A stretch of 64,000 nt of DNA from Hyphomicrobiales bacterium (GCA_021732215.1 JAKFVL010000008.1:145127-209126), one strand, 5' to 3'; positions 47,729 to 58,103 are shown, counted from the stretch's first letter. Program-made: numbers and translations. Notes: generated from the letters alone by a model not told the origin.

Positions 47729-47868
47729 TCCCTCCCCAGCAAAGCGTGGGGAGGGTCGGCCGAGCGAAGCGGAGGCCGGGGTGGGGGTGCGTCGGTAGAG
47801 CCCCCACCCGGCGCTCCATTCGCTTCGCTCACTCGCGCCACCCTCCCCGCACTTCGTGGGGGAGGGAT
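47729..47868. repeat. CCTCCCC long hairpin repeat, copy 1, downstream of fadB-like gene
   Basis: Starts CCCTCCCCAGCAAAGCGTGG and ends CCCGCACTTCGTGGGGGAGG. Local hairpins within it include CCTCCCCAGCAAAG...GGGGAGG and CCGGGGTGGGGG with CCCCCACCCGG. Its centre includes GCGAAGCGGAGG complemented by CATTCGCTTCGC. Related copies lie at 50152 and 61976. Confidence 0.8.
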
Positions 47869-47873
47869 AAAAA

Positions 47874-50102
47874 TCAAGCCGCGGCGACCGAGGCCGGCTT
47901 CTTCGGCGGGAAACGGCCATAGAAGGTCTCGCCCTTGGCCGCCATCTCGATCAGGAGTTTCGGCGGCTGGAACCGCGCGCCGTATTTGCCCTGCAGCTTG
48001 TGGCAGAGATCGACGAACTTCTTGGTGCCCATGAAGTCGATGTAGGACAGCGCTCCGCCGGTGAACGGCGCGAAGCCAAAACCGAGGATCGAGCCGACAT
48101 CCGCTTCGCGCGGATCGGTGATGACGTGATCCTCCACCGTGCGCGCCGCCTCCACCGCCTGGACCACGAGAAAACGCTGCTTCAGTTCCTCGACATCGAG
48201 CGTATCCGGATCGAGCTTCTTTGGCTGCAAGCCACCGAGATCGGGCCAGAGCCGTTTGGAGCCTTTGCCCTTCTCCGGATAGTCATAGAAGCCCTTGCCA
48301 TTCTTGCGGCCGAAGCGGCCCTGCTTCTCGACCATCTCGACCAGCAGCTTCTTTTGCGCCTGATCGATGGCGTTGGCGCCGAGGTCGGCCTCGGTCGCCT
48401 TCATGATCTTGAGCACCAGATCGAGCGCCACTTCGTCCGACAGCGACAGCGGACCGACCGGCATGCCGGCCATCTTCGCGGTGTTCTCGATCATCGGCGG
48501 AGGCACGCCTTCCATCAGCATCTCGAGTCCTTCGGCGGTGAAGCGCAGCACGCAACGGTTGGCGAAGAAGCCGCGCGAATCGTTGACCACGATCGGTGTC
48601 TTCCTGATCTGACGCACGTAGTCGAGCGCGGTCGCGAGCGCGACGTCGCCGGTGTTCTTGCCGACGATGATCTCGACCAGCATCATCTTCTCGACCGGCG
48701 AGAAGAAATGGATGCCGATGAACTTTGACTGATCCTTCCATTCTTCGGCCAGCGAATTGATCGGCAGCGTCGAGGTGTTGGAGGCGAAGATGGCATCCTT
48801 CTTCAGCAGCGGTTGCGCCTTGGCATAGGTTTCCGCCTTGACCTTGCGGTCCTCGAACACGGCCTCGATGACGAGATCGCAATCCTTCAGCGCGCTGTAG
48901 TCGGCGGTCGGTGTGATACGGGCGAGAATGGCATCGCCATCAGCCTGCCTGGTGCGGCCCTTGGCAATCAGACCGTCGACCACCGACTTCGCATGCGCCT
49001 TGCCCTTGTCGGCGCTGGCCTGATCGCGATCGATCAGCACCACGTCGATGCCCGCAAGCGCCGAGACGTAGCCGACGCTCGCGCCCATGAAGCCGGCGCC
49101 GATGACGCCGAGCTTCTTGACCTTGGTCGGCGGCACGTTTGGCGGACGGCGCGCGCCCTTGTTGAGGTCTTGCATCGACACGAACAGCGAGCGGATCATG
49201 GCCGCCGCTTCCTTGCTGCGCAGAATCTTCGCGAAGTAGCGCGACTCGACCCGCAGCGCGGCGTCGATCGGCAACTGCAGGCCTTCATAGACGCAACTCA
49301 TGATCGCGCGCGCAGCAGGATAATTGTCGAACGTCTCGCGGCGATAGATCGCGTTGGCGGGCGGGAATGTCATGGTCCCGGCCTTGGAGTAGACCGTTCC
49401 GCCCGGCAACTTGAAGCCCTTGTCGTCCCAAGGCTGAACGGCCTTGCCGCCGGCCTTGATCCAGTCCTTCGCGGACTTGATGAGATCTTCAGCCGGAACC
49501 ACGGCGTCGACGAGCTTCATCGCCTTCGCCTTAGTCATATTGAGGCTTTCGCCCTTGAGCAGCACCTGCAACGCATCCTGGGTTGGAATCATGCGCGGGA
49601 TGCGCTGGGTACCGCCACCGCCCGGGAACAGACCGATCTTGATTTCAGGCAGGCCCACCTGGGTCTTGGGGCTGTCGGCCGCGACACGATAGTGGCAGGC
49701 CAGCGTCACCTCGAAACCGCCGCCGAGCGCGAGGCCATTGATGGCTGCGACCCACGGCTTGCCGCCGGTCTCGATGTTGCGCAGCGTCTGTGACAACTCG
49801 CGGCAGCGATCGAACAGCACCTGGTTCGCGGCTTCTTCGCCCTTGCTCTTGAGCATATCGGCGAATGCGCGATTCATGCCTTCGAGCATGGCCAGATCGG
49901 CGCCTGCGCAGAATGCTTCCTTCGCCGAGGTGATGACAACGCCCTTCACAGCCGCATCTTCGGTGAGCTGCTTGATGATTTGCGCCAACTCTTCGCCCGA
50001 GCGCTGGTCGAGCACGTTCATCGAACGGCCGGGAATATCCCAGGTGACGGTCGCAATGCCGTCCGAATCGATTTCGACCTTGAAATTGGTGTAGGCCATC
50101 AT
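47874..50102 (-). CDS. fadJ: Fatty acid oxidation bifunctional enzyme (enoyl-CoA hydratase / 3-hydroxyacyl-CoA dehydrogenase, FadB/FadJ-type)
   Basis: A 742-residue cytoplasmic beta-oxidation enzyme. Residues 1 to about 200 form a crotonase domain with [21 protein letters not shown] and [21 protein letters not shown]. From about 330 an NAD-binding domain has [23 protein letters not shown], then [31 protein letters not shown] and the dehydrogenase C-terminal domain [26 protein letters not shown] lies eight bases before ATG 50102. It is the third gene in the leftward acd-thiolase-fadB set, downstream of a repeat at 50152. Confidence 0.94.
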   Translation of the reverse strand: MMAYTNFKVEIDSDGIATVTWDIPGRSMNVLDQRSGEELAQIIKQLTEDAAVKGVVITSAKEAFCAGADLAMLEGMNRAFADMLKSKGEEAANQVLFDRCRELSQTLRNIETGGKPWVAAINGLALGGGFEVTLACHYRVAADSPKTQVGLPEIKIGLFPGGGGTQRIPRMIPTQDALQVLLKGESLNMTKAKAMKLVDAVVPAEDLIKSAKDWIKAGGKAVQPWDDKGFKLPGGTVYSKAGTMTFPPANAIYRRETFDNYPAARAIMSCVYEGLQLPIDAALRVESRYFAKILRSKEAAAMIRSLFVSMQDLNKGARRPPNVPPTKVKKLGVIGAGFMGASVGYVSALAGIDVVLIDRDQASADKGKAHAKSVVDGLIAKGRTRQADGDAILARITPTADYSALKDCDLVIEAVFEDRKVKAETYAKAQPLLKKDAIFASNTSTLPINSLAEEWKDQSKFIGIHFFSPVEKMMLVEIIVGKNTGDVALATALDYVRQIRKTPIVVNDSRGFFANRCVLRFTAEGLEMLMEGVPPPMIENTAKMAGMPVGPLSLSDEVALDLVLKIMKATEADLGANAIDQAQKKLLVEMVEKQGRFGRKNGKGFYDYPEKGKGSKRLWPDLGGLQPKKLDPDTLDVEELKQRFLVVQAVEAARTVEDHVITDPREADVGSILGFGFAPFTGGALSYIDFMGTKKFVDLCHKLQGKYGARFQPPKLLIEMAAKGETFYGRFPPKKPASVAAA

Positions 50103-50151
50103 TCTGCTCCTCTGTGCCAGCAGCGAATGTCGCGCGGCGCTTGTTGCTTTG

Positions 50152-50255
50152 ATCTCCCCTCCCCCTTGTGGGGAGGGGTCGGGGGTGGGGGTCGCTTCTT
50201 CAGGTCACCCCACCCCGACCGCTGCGCGGTCGACCCTCCCCATCGAGGGGAGGGA
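50152..50255. repeat. CCTCCCC long hairpin repeat, copy 2, between fadB- and fadA-type genes
   Basis: Left arm CTCCCCTCCCCCTTGTGGGG and right arm CCCCATCGAGGGGAGGG, with an inner GGGGTCGGGGGTGGGG pairing to CACCCCACCCCGACC. It sits between two genes of the same operon. Confidence 0.8.
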
Positions 50256-50261
50256 AAAGTC

Positions 50262-51470
50262 TCAAACCCGCTCGATGATCGTCGCGGTGCCCATGCCGCC
50301 GCCGATGCACAGCGTCACCAGCGCGGTCGATTTGTTGGTCCGCTCCAGTTCGTCCAGCACGGTGCCAAGGATCATCGCGCCGGTGGCGCCGAGGGGATGA
50401 CCGAGCGCGATCGCGCCGCCGTTGACGTTGATCTTGGCATGGTCGATGTCGAAGGCCTGGATGTAACGCAGCACGACCGAGGCGAACGCCTCGTTCAGCT
50501 CGAACAGGTCGATGTCACTTAGCTTCATGCCGGAGCGCTCCAGCACCTTCTTGGTCACATCGACCGGTCCGGTCAGCATCATCGCAGGCTCGGAGCCGAT
50601 ATTGGCGAAGGCGCGAATTTTTGCGCGCGGTTTCTTGCCGAGTTTTTTGCCGGCCTCTTCATTGCCGAGCAGCACCGCGGCCGCGCCATCCACGATGCCC
50701 GACGAATTGCCGGCATGGTGCACGTAGTTCACGCCCTCGATCTCCGGATGCGACTGGATCGCGACGGCCTCGAAGCCGCCCATCTGGCCCATCATCGTGA
50801 ACGATGGCTGCAACGACGCCAGCGACTGCATCGTCGTCGACGGACGCATGTGTTCGTCCTTGGCCAAAATCGTGAGGCCGTTGAAATCCTTCACAGGGAC
50901 CACCGAATCCTTGAAGCGGCCTTCGTCCCACGCCTTGCCGGCCCGCTTCTGGCTCTCGACCGCGTATTGATCGACATCCTCGCGGGAGAAGCCGTACTTC
51001 GTTGCGATCAGATCCGCCGACACGCCTTGCGGCATAAAGTAGGTCGGCGCGGCGATCGAGGGGTCCATCGGCCAGGGCGTACCCGACGAGAGAATGCCGA
51101 CGCGGCTCATCGATTCCGCGCCGCCGCCGATGGTGAGATCGTGCTGGCCCGACATCACCTGCGCGGCGGCGAAGTTCACCGCATCGAGACCGGAGGCACA
51201 GAACCGGCTGATCTGTATGCCCGGCACCGCCTGGCCGAGACCGGCCTGAATGGCCGCGAAACGCGCAAGATCGCCGCCGGCTTCGCCAACCGGATCGACG
51301 ATGCCGAGCACCACGTCATCGATCGAATCCTCGGCAAGGTTGTTGCGGTCCTTCAACGCCTTCAGCGGCACGGTCGCCAGCGCCAGCGCGGTGACTTCAT
51401 GGAGCGAACCGTCGGACTTGCCTTTGCCGCGCGGCGTGCGGACGTGATCGTAGATATAGGCTTCGGGCAT
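50262..51470 (-). CDS. fadA: Acetyl-CoA acyltransferase (thiolase), beta-oxidation type
   Basis: A 402-residue thiolase. It begins [26 protein letters not shown]. The active-site Cys is in [20 protein letters not shown], the [17 protein letters not shown] segment is seen, and the C-terminal [21 protein letters not shown] and [15 protein letters not shown] carry the His and second Cys. It releases acetyl-CoA from 3-ketoacyl-CoA. It lies between the acyl-CoA dehydrogenase and the FadB/J-type gene and would act in the same pathway. Confidence 0.94.
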   Translation of the reverse strand: MPEAYIYDHVRTPRGKGKSDGSLHEVTALALATVPLKALKDRNNLAEDSIDDVVLGIVDPVGEAGGDLARFAAIQAGLGQAVPGIQISRFCASGLDAVNFAAAQVMSGQHDLTIGGGAESMSRVGILSSGTPWPMDPSIAAPTYFMPQGVSADLIATKYGFSREDVDQYAVESQKRAGKAWDEGRFKDSVVPVKDFNGLTILAKDEHMRPSTTMQSLASLQPSFTMMGQMGGFEAVAIQSHPEIEGVNYVHHAGNSSGIVDGAAAVLLGNEEAGKKLGKKPRAKIRAFANIGSEPAMMLTGPVDVTKKVLERSGMKLSDIDLFELNEAFASVVLRYIQAFDIDHAKINVNGGAIALGHPLGATGAMILGTVLDELERTNKSTALVTLCIGGGMGTATIIERV

Positions 51471-51510
51471 GGGTGGCTCCTGTGTGCGTGCGGCACCTGT
51501 TGTTTAACCC

Positions 51511-51541
51511 GTCATGGCCGGGCTTGTCCCGGCCATGACAG
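51511..51541. repeat. CATGGCCGGG interspersed repeat, copy 2
   Basis: GTCATGGCCGGG (51511-51522) and CCCGGCCATGAC (51529-51540) flank CTTGTC. It lies between the thiolase and the acyl-CoA dehydrogenase genes and shares its arms with the element at 41805-41902. Confidence 0.75.
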
Positions 51542-51546
51542 TTTTG

Positions 51547-53337
51547 TTAAAACGCTTCCGCCGGCAATTCCATCAGCGTGGCAGCGCCGCTCTGAATCCG
51601 CGCCAGATGGGTCGCGGTTTCGGGCAGCATGCGCTCCATGAAGAAGCGGCCGGTGACGAGCTTGGCTTTAAGATAGTCGCTGCTATCGCCCGCCGCGATC
51701 TTGTCGTTGGCGACCTTCGCCATCTTCGCCCACATGTAGCCAAGCACGACGAGGCCGAACAGATGCATGTAATCGGTCGAGCCTGCGCCTGCGTTGTCGG
51801 GCTTGCCCATCGCGTTCTGCATCAGCCATCCGGTCGCCTGCTGCAGGTGACCCAGGGCCGTCGAGAGCGGCGCGATATACGGCTTCATCGCCTCGTCGCC
51901 GCCATTGTCCTTGGCGAATCCGGAAACTTCACCGAAGAACGCCATCGCCGCACGCCCTCCGTCCTTCGGCAGCTTGCGGCCGACGAGGTCGAGACCCTGA
52001 ATGCCGTTGGCGCCCTCGTAAATCATCGCAATGCGCGCATCGCGCACGAACTGCTCCATGCCCCACTCGGCGATGTAACCGTGACCGCCGAACACCTGCT
52101 GCGCAGCCACCGTGTTGGCGAAGCCCACATCGGTGAGCACGCCTTTGATCACCGGCGTGAGCAGGCCCATGTGGTCGTCCGCCGATTGACGCTCCTTCGC
52201 GTCGTCGGAGCGGTGGGCGACATCGCTTTTCAGCGAGGTCCATACCACGAGCGCACGCGCGGCCTCGTTGAACGCGCGCATCGACATCAGCGCACGGCGA
52301 ATGTCCGGATGCACGATGATCGGATCGGCCGGTTTGTCCGGAGCCTTGGCACCCGTGAGCGCGCGGCCCTGCAAACGGTCCTTCGCGTAAGCGGCCGCGT
52401 TCTGGTAGGCGACTTCCGACTGTGCGAGACCCTGCATGCCGACGCCAAGGCGCGCCTCGTTCATCATGACGAACATGGCATTCATGCCCTTGTTCTCTTC
52501 GCCGACCAGCCAGCCCGTGGCGTTGTCGAAGTTCATGACGCAGGTCGAATTGCCGTGAATGCCCATCTTGTGCTCGATCGAGCCGCACGACACGCCGTTC
52601 TTCGCGCCGAGCGAACCGTCGGCGTTGATCGAAATCTTCGGCACCACGAACAGCGACACGCCCTTGATGCCGGCCGGCGCGCCTTCGATCCGCGCGAGCA
52701 CCAGATGCACGATATTCTCGGTGAGGTCCTGCTCGCCGCCTGAAATGAAGATCTTGGTGCCGCTGATCTTGTAGCTGCCGTCGCCTTGCTTGACGGCCTT
52801 GGTGCGCATCAGACCGAGGTCGGTGCCGCAATGCGGCTCGGTGAGATTCATGACTCCGGTCCACTGACCGGCAATCATTTTGGGAACGAATTTCTTCTTC
52901 TGCTCCGGCGTGCCGTGAACCAGCAACGCCGCCATCGCGCCCTGCGTCAGTCCCGGATACATCGAGAACGCCATATTGGCGCCCATCATGAATTCGCTGA
53001 CGCTCTGCCCCAGCGTGACCGGCAGGCCCTGCCCGCCATACTCGGTCGGTCCGACCAGCCCGAGCCAGCCGCCCTCGCCGAGCTGCTTGAACGCTTCCTT
53101 GAATCCCTTGGGCGTGGTCACCCGCCCATCATCGTGGCGCTTGCAGCCCTCGAGATCGCCGATGCGATTGAGCGGCTGCAGGACTTCCTCGGTGAATTTC
53201 GCGGCTTCATCGAGGATAGCCTCGCGCACATCGGCTGCGGCATCGGCGAAACCGGGAAGATTGTTGTAGCGATCGAAATGGAACACGTCGTTGAGGAGGA
53301 ATTTGACATCCTCGACCGGGGCCTTGTAGCTCGGCAT
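51547..53337 (-). CDS. Acyl-CoA dehydrogenase (large, FadE-type with C-terminal extension)
   Basis: A 596-residue flavoenzyme, first step of beta-oxidation. It begins [22 protein letters not shown], typical of the large alphaproteobacterial class. FAD and substrate regions include [19 protein letters not shown] and [28 protein letters not shown], and later [40 protein letters not shown]-terminal extension of about 130 residues (from the [15 protein letters not shown] region) distinguishes this class from the 380-residue dehydrogenases. It is the first gene of the leftward beta-oxidation set. Confidence 0.94.
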   Translation of the reverse strand: MPSYKAPVEDVKFLLNDVFHFDRYNNLPGFADAAADVREAILDEAAKFTEEVLQPLNRIGDLEGCKRHDDGRVTTPKGFKEAFKQLGEGGWLGLVGPTEYGGQGLPVTLGQSVSEFMMGANMAFSMYPGLTQGAMAALLVHGTPEQKKKFVPKMIAGQWTGVMNLTEPHCGTDLGLMRTKAVKQGDGSYKISGTKIFISGGEQDLTENIVHLVLARIEGAPAGIKGVSLFVVPKISINADGSLGAKNGVSCGSIEHKMGIHGNSTCVMNFDNATGWLVGEENKGMNAMFVMMNEARLGVGMQGLAQSEVAYQNAAAYAKDRLQGRALTGAKAPDKPADPIIVHPDIRRALMSMRAFNEAARALVVWTSLKSDVAHRSDDAKERQSADDHMGLLTPVIKGVLTDVGFANTVAAQQVFGGHGYIAEWGMEQFVRDARIAMIYEGANGIQGLDLVGRKLPKDGGRAAMAFFGEVSGFAKDNGGDEAMKPYIAPLSTALGHLQQATGWLMQNAMGKPDNAGAGSTDYMHLFGLVVLGYMWAKMAKVANDKIAAGDSSDYLKAKLVTGRFFMERMLPETATHLARIQSGAATLMELPAEAF

Positions 53338-53476
53338 CGCGTCTTCTCCGCTGGTAGCAAGTTGTCTTGGGGGGATTTCTGCGGACGCAGCACATCGAAC
53401 CGTTCCGGGAACGACCTTAACCTCTTCCGGAACGGCAAGACAGCCTCGCCGCAGCGATCATTCATGACCAAACGCC

Positions 53477-53863
53477 TCACAGTGTCGCGAGCTGCTCGCC
53501 CATCAGCCGATGCAGCAGGTTGATCGCCTTGAGCGGGCGCACCATCACCTTGAAGTGCGCGATCCGGCCATCGGCGGCGAAAGTGATGATATCGACTCCG
53601 TTGATTTTGATGCCGTCGATCTCGGTTTCGAATTCGAGCACCGCGCCGTTGTCGCTGCGCCATTCACCGCGATAGGCGAAGCCCGCTCCGCCGAGAACTT
53701 TCCCGGCGCTGGCCAGATACTTGAACGTGATGTCCCGGCCACGCTGCGGCGTGTGGACGACTGGGCTTTCAAAGACCGCGTCGGGATGCAACAGGTCCCA
53801 CAAGGCCGCGCGGTCATGCGACTTGATGTAATGGTGCCATTTGTCGAGTCCGGGCATGGTCAT
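53477..53863 (-). CDS. SnoaL/NTF2-like fold protein
   Basis: A 128-residue cytoplasmic protein of the SnoaL-like (NTF2 cone) fold. It begins MTMPGLDKWHHYIKSHDRAALWDLLHPDAVFESPVVHTPQRG, a signature of this family. It continues with FRGEW-like AYRGEWRSDNGAVLEFE and the C-terminal RIAHFKVMVRPLKAINLLHRLMGEQL. No catalytic residue can be assigned. AAGGGGAA lies upstream of ATG 53863. It is divergent from a PadR-type gene, which may control it. Confidence 0.85.
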   Translation of the reverse strand: MTMPGLDKWHHYIKSHDRAALWDLLHPDAVFESPVVHTPQRGRDITFKYLASAGKVLGGAGFAYRGEWRSDNGAVLEFETEIDGIKINGVDIITFAADGRIAHFKVMVRPLKAINLLHRLMGEQLATL

Positions 53864-53978
53864 CGGACATTCCCCTTGTCGATCGTGTGATTGTCGGCAA
53901 CGTTCGGCGAGCAAGCGGATTCTGCAAGCGAAAGCGATGACTGCGGTCACCTGCATCGCGTCTATGCATATTGACGCA

Positions 53979-53996
53979 TATGCGCGTTAGCGCATA
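53979..53996. promoter_or_regulatory. Candidate operator in the SnoaL-PadR divergent promoter
   Basis: TATGCGC-GTTA-GCGCATA is a perfect inverted repeat with 7-base arms. Related half-sites TATGCATA and GACGCATA lie just to its left. It is the only obvious symmetric site between the divergent genes, so it may be bound by the PadR protein. Confidence 0.4.
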
Positions 53997-54036
53997 AAGT
54001 CAATCATGTGGGTTCCTAAATCCATGGAGTCTGCCT

Positions 54037-54621
54037 TTGGCCTTGGGTGACGCAATACTCGCCTGCCTGACCGAAAGTCCGATGACGGGCTATGAACTCG
54101 CCAAGACGTTCGATGCGTCGATCGGCTTCTTCTGGAAGGCCGATCACCAGCAAATCTACCGTGAATTGAACAAGTTACGCGATCGCGGCCACGTTCAGAG
54201 CCGCGAGGTGGTGCAGACCGGCAAACCCAACAAGCTGGTCTACACGCTGACGCCCGAAGGCGCGGCGGCGCTGCGGCACTGGGCGGCGCGGCCCTCGAGG
54301 CCGGCCTCGATCAAAGACGACCTGTTGGTGCGGATGTTCGCGCTTGGCAGCGTTGATATCGAACCGCTGCGCGCCGACGTCATGGCCCGCCTCGAACATC
54401 ACCGCGACCGCCTCGCGCGCTACGAGCACATTCTCAACAAGCGGTTTCCCAATGGGACCGCTCCGGCCGCGGACCTCGGCAAGCTGCTCAATCTTCGTTT
54501 GGGCGTGCGCCATGAGCGCGCGGTGGTCGAATGGTGCGAAGAGGCTCTTGGGATTTTGCCGGGCGGCGTCCGCGGCAACGTCACACCGATCGAGGACGGC
54601 CGGCGTGGCACCAAAGGCTGA
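54037..54621 (+). CDS. PadR-family transcriptional regulator
   Basis: A 194-residue winged-helix regulator. The start is TTG at 54037, preceded by ATGGAGTC, giving MALGDAILACLTESPMTGYELAKTFDASIGFFWKADHQQIYRELNKLRDRG, the PadR N-terminal domain. A C-terminal four-helix dimer domain follows (LVRMFALGSVDIEPLRADVMARLEHHRDRLARYEHIL, PadR class 2). Family members often repress stress or detoxification genes in response to aromatic or lipophilic ligands. It is divergent from the SnoaL-like gene. Confidence 0.9.
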   Translation: MALGDAILACLTESPMTGYELAKTFDASIGFFWKADHQQIYRELNKLRDRGHVQSREVVQTGKPNKLVYTLTPEGAAALRHWAARPSRPASIKDDLLVRMFALGSVDIEPLRADVMARLEHHRDRLARYEHILNKRFPNGTAPAADLGKLLNLRLGVRHERAVVEWCEEALGILPGGVRGNVTPIEDGRRGTKG

Positions 54622-54634
54622 CCGAGGGTACGGC

Positions 54635-54665
54635 AGGTCCTTTGCAGCCAAGGTCCTTTGCAGCC
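54635..54665. repeat. Tandem 16-base repeat after the PadR gene
   Basis: AGGTCCTTTGCAGCC is present at 54635-54649 and 54651-54665. It lies in the gap before the large coiled-coil/Sel1 gene. Confidence 0.7.
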
Positions 54666-54839
54666 TCCGGTAACTTTACGCCACCAAGACAGGATTCCTT
54701 AACCCGTTGTTTACCGTAACGCGAAAAAGTCGGTGCCAGATGCGCTCCGGCCGTGTCGAATTCGCCTTGTCGATCAGGCGGGGACGGGGGGCAGCTAGGG
54801 CGCGAGGGCAGCGCCGGGCGGCGAACACCGGACCACAAC

Positions 54840-57800
54840 ATGAATTCGCGCGTATCGTGGAGCGTCGACGGCATCGAACCATCGGTTCGTGAGAGGGCTG
54901 AAGCAGCAGCCCGGCGTGCAGGCATGCCGCTTGGCGAATGGCTGAACTCCACCTTGAACACCCAGCCATCCGCCGCACCATCGATGCTGCCGCATGAGGC
55001 GCAGGACGTCGCCGACATTCACCAGCGCCTTGATTCGATCACCCGTCAGATCGAGCGGATGTCGCCAGCCGTGCAACCGCGCAACGACGGCGTTGCCCGC
55101 CAGCTCAATGACGCGATCTCGCGGCTCGACGCACGGCTGTCGCACGTTTCCACCCCGGCGGCTCAAGCGCCGCAGCCGCAACCATCGCCTTCCATCATTC
55201 CGGTGTCGCTCGACGCAGCGATCGCCGAAATCGCGGCGCGCCAGAGTCAGCTCGACGGCCGCGCGCCTCCGCCACCGCGCCCAATGGCGTTTCAACCACC
55301 CGCCTATCCAGTCGCGAGCCCTCCACTGGCCCCGCCGATGCCGGATTTCTCCGGGCTGGAGCGCCAGTTGGTCAACATTACCAGCCAGATCGATGCACTT
55401 CGCCGTCCGGACGGCATCGAGGAATCGATCGCTGCATTCCGCGGCGAACTGGCTGAAATCCGCCGCACCATCACCGAGGCGATGCCGCGCCAGGCGATCG
55501 AATCGCTCGAGACCGAAATCCGCTCGCTCGCCCGCCGCATCGAAGACGGCCGGCAGAACGGCGCCGACGCTCAGGCGCTTGCCGGCATCGAACGCGCACT
55601 CGGCGAAATCTACGAGGCGCTGCGATCGTTGACGCCCGCCGAACAACTCGCGGGCTTCGACGAGGCGATCCGCAATCTCGGCGGCAAGATCGACATGATC
55701 GCGCGCGCCAGCGGCGATCCCGGCGCCATGCATCAGCTTGAGGATACGATCGGCGCGTTGCGCGGCATCGTCTCCAACGTGGCGTCGAACGAAGCGCTGT
55801 CGCAGCTTTCCGACGACATCCGCATGCTGTCGTCAAACGTCGATCAGCTTGCACGCCGAAACGATTATTCCGCTCCGCTGAATGCGCTGGAACAGCGCAT
55901 CGCGATGCTGACCGATGCGCTCGAAACCCGCGAGCCGATGGCCGTCAGCAGTGACGGCGGCGGCGGTCACCTCGAACATGCGGTGCGCGCCCTCTCCGAC
56001 CGTATCGACAACCTGCAGGTCGGCGGCGGCGACAGCGCAGCCATCGTGCATCATCTCGAGCAGCGCATCGCGCATCTGATGGAGCGGATGGAGGGTGCCA
56101 GCCCGCAGGGCGGCAATCTCGCCCGCGTCGAGGATGCGCTTGCCGATATCCTGCGCCATCTGGCGGATCAGCGCGACAGCTTCCCGTCGCATCAAGCCGC
56201 CAGCCCCCCGGTGATGGACAGCGATCTCGTCGATACGATCAAGCGCCAGCTGTCCGACATGCGCTTCAGCCAGTCGGAAACCGACCGCCGCACGCAAGAC
56301 TCGCTCGAAACGGTTCATAGCGCGCTCGGCCATGTCGCCGACCGCCTGAGTTCGATCGAGGGTGATCTGCGCAAGGTCCAGGCCGCCGCGCCGGTCCGCT
56401 ATGAAGCGCCGCAAGCGGCGATGCCATCGCAGCACGCCGAACCGGCTCCTCGTCCCGAACTGCCGAACCCGGTGATGGCGCAAGCCGCTCCGGCACGATC
56501 TCCGATGGCGCAGGTCATCATCGAACCGGCGACGGTTGCGCCGCCAGCGATGCGGCCCGAAGCGGCTGCGCGCATGCCGATCGACGCAAGCCTTCCGCCG
56601 GATCATCCGCTCGAACCCGGCTCGCGCAGCGGTGGCCGCATGGCGCCGTCGGAGCGTATCGCAGCCTCGGAAGACGCACTCAGCGAAATTCCGGGCGCTC
56701 AGCCCGAAGCCGGGAATACATCGAACTTTATCGCAGCCGCGCGCCGCGCCGCGCAGGCCGCAGCCGCGAGCGCGCCTGCAACCGGCGCCGCAAAAACCGG
56801 CCGCATCACGGTTCTCAGCAATGCAGCCAAGCCTGCCACGGCACAGGCTGCCAGCGGGGAGCCCGTATCGAAAGCGTCACGAATCCGCTCGCTGCTGGTC
56901 GGCGTCAGCGTCGTTGTCATTGTGCTCAGCGGTTTCCGGCTTGCGATGACGATGTTCGACGGTGGCGACGCGCAGTCGACCGCACCGACGGAAAAATCGA
57001 GCGAACTCGCGCCGCCGCCTGCGAAAATGTCTCCCGATGCAAAACCTCGTTCAGAAGCGCCGGCCATCCCTTCGGTGATTTCGCCGACTCCGATCGGGCG
57101 TCAGAGCCTGCTCATCCCCGCGCCTGATTTCAACGTGGCGGCGTCGCCGGCGCCGCAGCAGCCCGCCGCGCCAACGCAAACCGCCTCCGCTGAAGCCGCG
57201 GACGTCACCGGCTCGGTCACATCGAAGAGCGGAAAGACCGCAGCACCGGCCGTGGCCGCACCACCGCGCGCGCCGGCATGGACCGCGGACCCGACCGCCT
57301 CGCTGACGCCGGTCGCCGACAAGCTCCCCGATGCAATCGGCAGCGAACGTCTGCGCAACGCCGCCATGAAAGGCGATCCCGCCGCAGCCTACGAAATCGG
57401 CCAGCGGTTTGCCGAAGGCAAGGGCGTTGCCGTCAATTACGACGAAGCGGTGAAGTGGTATGAACGCGCGGCGCTCGCCGGCGTGACGCCTGCAATGTTC
57501 CGTCTCGGCACCTTCTACGAGAAGGGCCTCGGCGTGAAGAAGAACCCGGACACCGCACGCCGCTACTACATGCAGGCGGCCGAGCGCGGCAACGCCAAGG
57601 CGATGCACAACCTCGCGGTGTTCGACGCCGACGGTGGCGGCCAGGGGCCGAACTACAAGAGCGCCGTGCAATGGTTCCGCAAGGCGGCCGATCACGGCGT
57701 CGCCGACAGCCAGTTCAATCTCGGTATCCTTTATGCCCGCGGCATTGGCGTGGAACAGAACCTCGCCGAATCGTTCAAGTGGTTCAGCCTTGCCGCCGCT

Positions 57801-58055
57801 CAGGGCGACGCCGATTCGGGGCGCAAGCGCGACGACGTGGCCAAGCGCCTCGACGCCCAGTCGCTTGCCGCCGCCAAGCTCGCAATCCAGACCTTCGTTC
57901 CTGAGGTCCAGCCCGAAGCCGCCGCGAACGCCGCCGTGCCCGCGGGCGGTTGGGATGGCGAGACCGCCGCCGCCAGGCCTGCCAAAGGCGCAGCGCCAAA
58001 GGCCGCCGCGAAACCAGCCGCGAAGCCGGCGGCCGAGAAGCGCGCCGAGCGTTAA
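54840..58055 (+). CDS. Large PodJ-like protein with coiled coils, one membrane helix and Sel1 repeats
   Basis: A 1071-residue protein starting MNSRVSWSVDGIEPSVRERAEAAARRAGMPLGEWLNSTL. A long N-terminal cytoplasmic part is Pro/Gln/Ala-rich with helical runs (IERALGEIYEALRSL, ALEQRIAMLTDALE). One membrane helix near residues 685-707 is LLVGVSVVVIVLSGFRLAM. A Pro/Ala linker leads to about four Sel1-like repeats at about 835-1010 (AAYEIGQRFAEGKGVAVNYDEAVKWYERAA and similar), probably periplasmic. This resembles the PodJ polar localisation factor of Caulobacter. The ATG at 54840 is favoured over 54753. A terminator-like hairpin follows. Confidence 0.8.
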   Translation: MNSRVSWSVDGIEPSVRERAEAAARRAGMPLGEWLNSTLNTQPSAAPSMLPHEAQDVADIHQRLDSITRQIERMSPAVQPRNDGVARQLNDAISRLDARLSHVSTPAAQAPQPQPSPSIIPVSLDAAIAEIAARQSQLDGRAPPPPRPMAFQPPAYPVASPPLAPPMPDFSGLERQLVNITSQIDALRRPDGIEESIAAFRGELAEIRRTITEAMPRQAIESLETEIRSLARRIEDGRQNGADAQALAGIERALGEIYEALRSLTPAEQLAGFDEAIRNLGGKIDMIARASGDPGAMHQLEDTIGALRGIVSNVASNEALSQLSDDIRMLSSNVDQLARRNDYSAPLNALEQRIAMLTDALETREPMAVSSDGGGGHLEHAVRALSDRIDNLQVGGGDSAAIVHHLEQRIAHLMERMEGASPQGGNLARVEDALADILRHLADQRDSFPSHQAASPPVMDSDLVDTIKRQLSDMRFSQSETDRRTQDSLETVHSALGHVADRLSSIEGDLRKVQAAAPVRYEAPQAAMPSQHAEPAPRPELPNPVMAQAAPARSPMAQVIIEPATVAPPAMRPEAAARMPIDASLPPDHPLEPGSRSGGRMAPSERIAASEDALSEIPGAQPEAGNTSNFIAAARRAAQAAAASAPATGAAKTGRITVLSNAAKPATAQAASGEPVSKASRIRSLLVGVSVVVIVLSGFRLAMTMFDGGDAQSTAPTEKSSELAPPPAKMSPDAKPRSEAPAIPSVISPTPIGRQSLLIPAPDFNVAASPAPQQPAAPTQTASAEAADVTGSVTSKSGKTAAPAVAAPPRAPAWTADPTASLTPVADKLPDAIGSERLRNAAMKGDPAAAYEIGQRFAEGKGVAVNYDEAVKWYERAALAGVTPAMFRLGTFYEKGLGVKKNPDTARRYYMQAAERGNAKAMHNLAVFDADGGGQGPNYKSAVQWFRKAADHGVADSQFNLGILYARGIGVEQNLAESFKWFSLAAAQGDADSGRKRDDVAKRLDAQSLAAAKLAIQTFVPEVQPEAAANAAVPAGGWDGETAAARPAKGAAPKAAAKPAAKPAAEKRAER

Positions 58056-58078
58056 TCACATCAGCGATGGCGGTTAAC

Positions 58079-58103
58079 GATCGCGGGGCAAAACCCCGCG
58101 ATC
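58079..58103 (+). terminator. Terminator-like hairpin after the PodJ-like gene
   Basis: A ten-base stem GATCGCGGGG/CCCCGCGATC with a CAAAA loop, followed by CATTCAATCTTT. The U-run is poor, so strength is uncertain. Confidence 0.6.

Noticed and set aside
47624..47920. Longer MarR reading frame starting at 47920
   Set aside because: The extra 99 residues are encoded by the CCTCCCC repeat and leader, with no homology. ATG 47623 fits the family.
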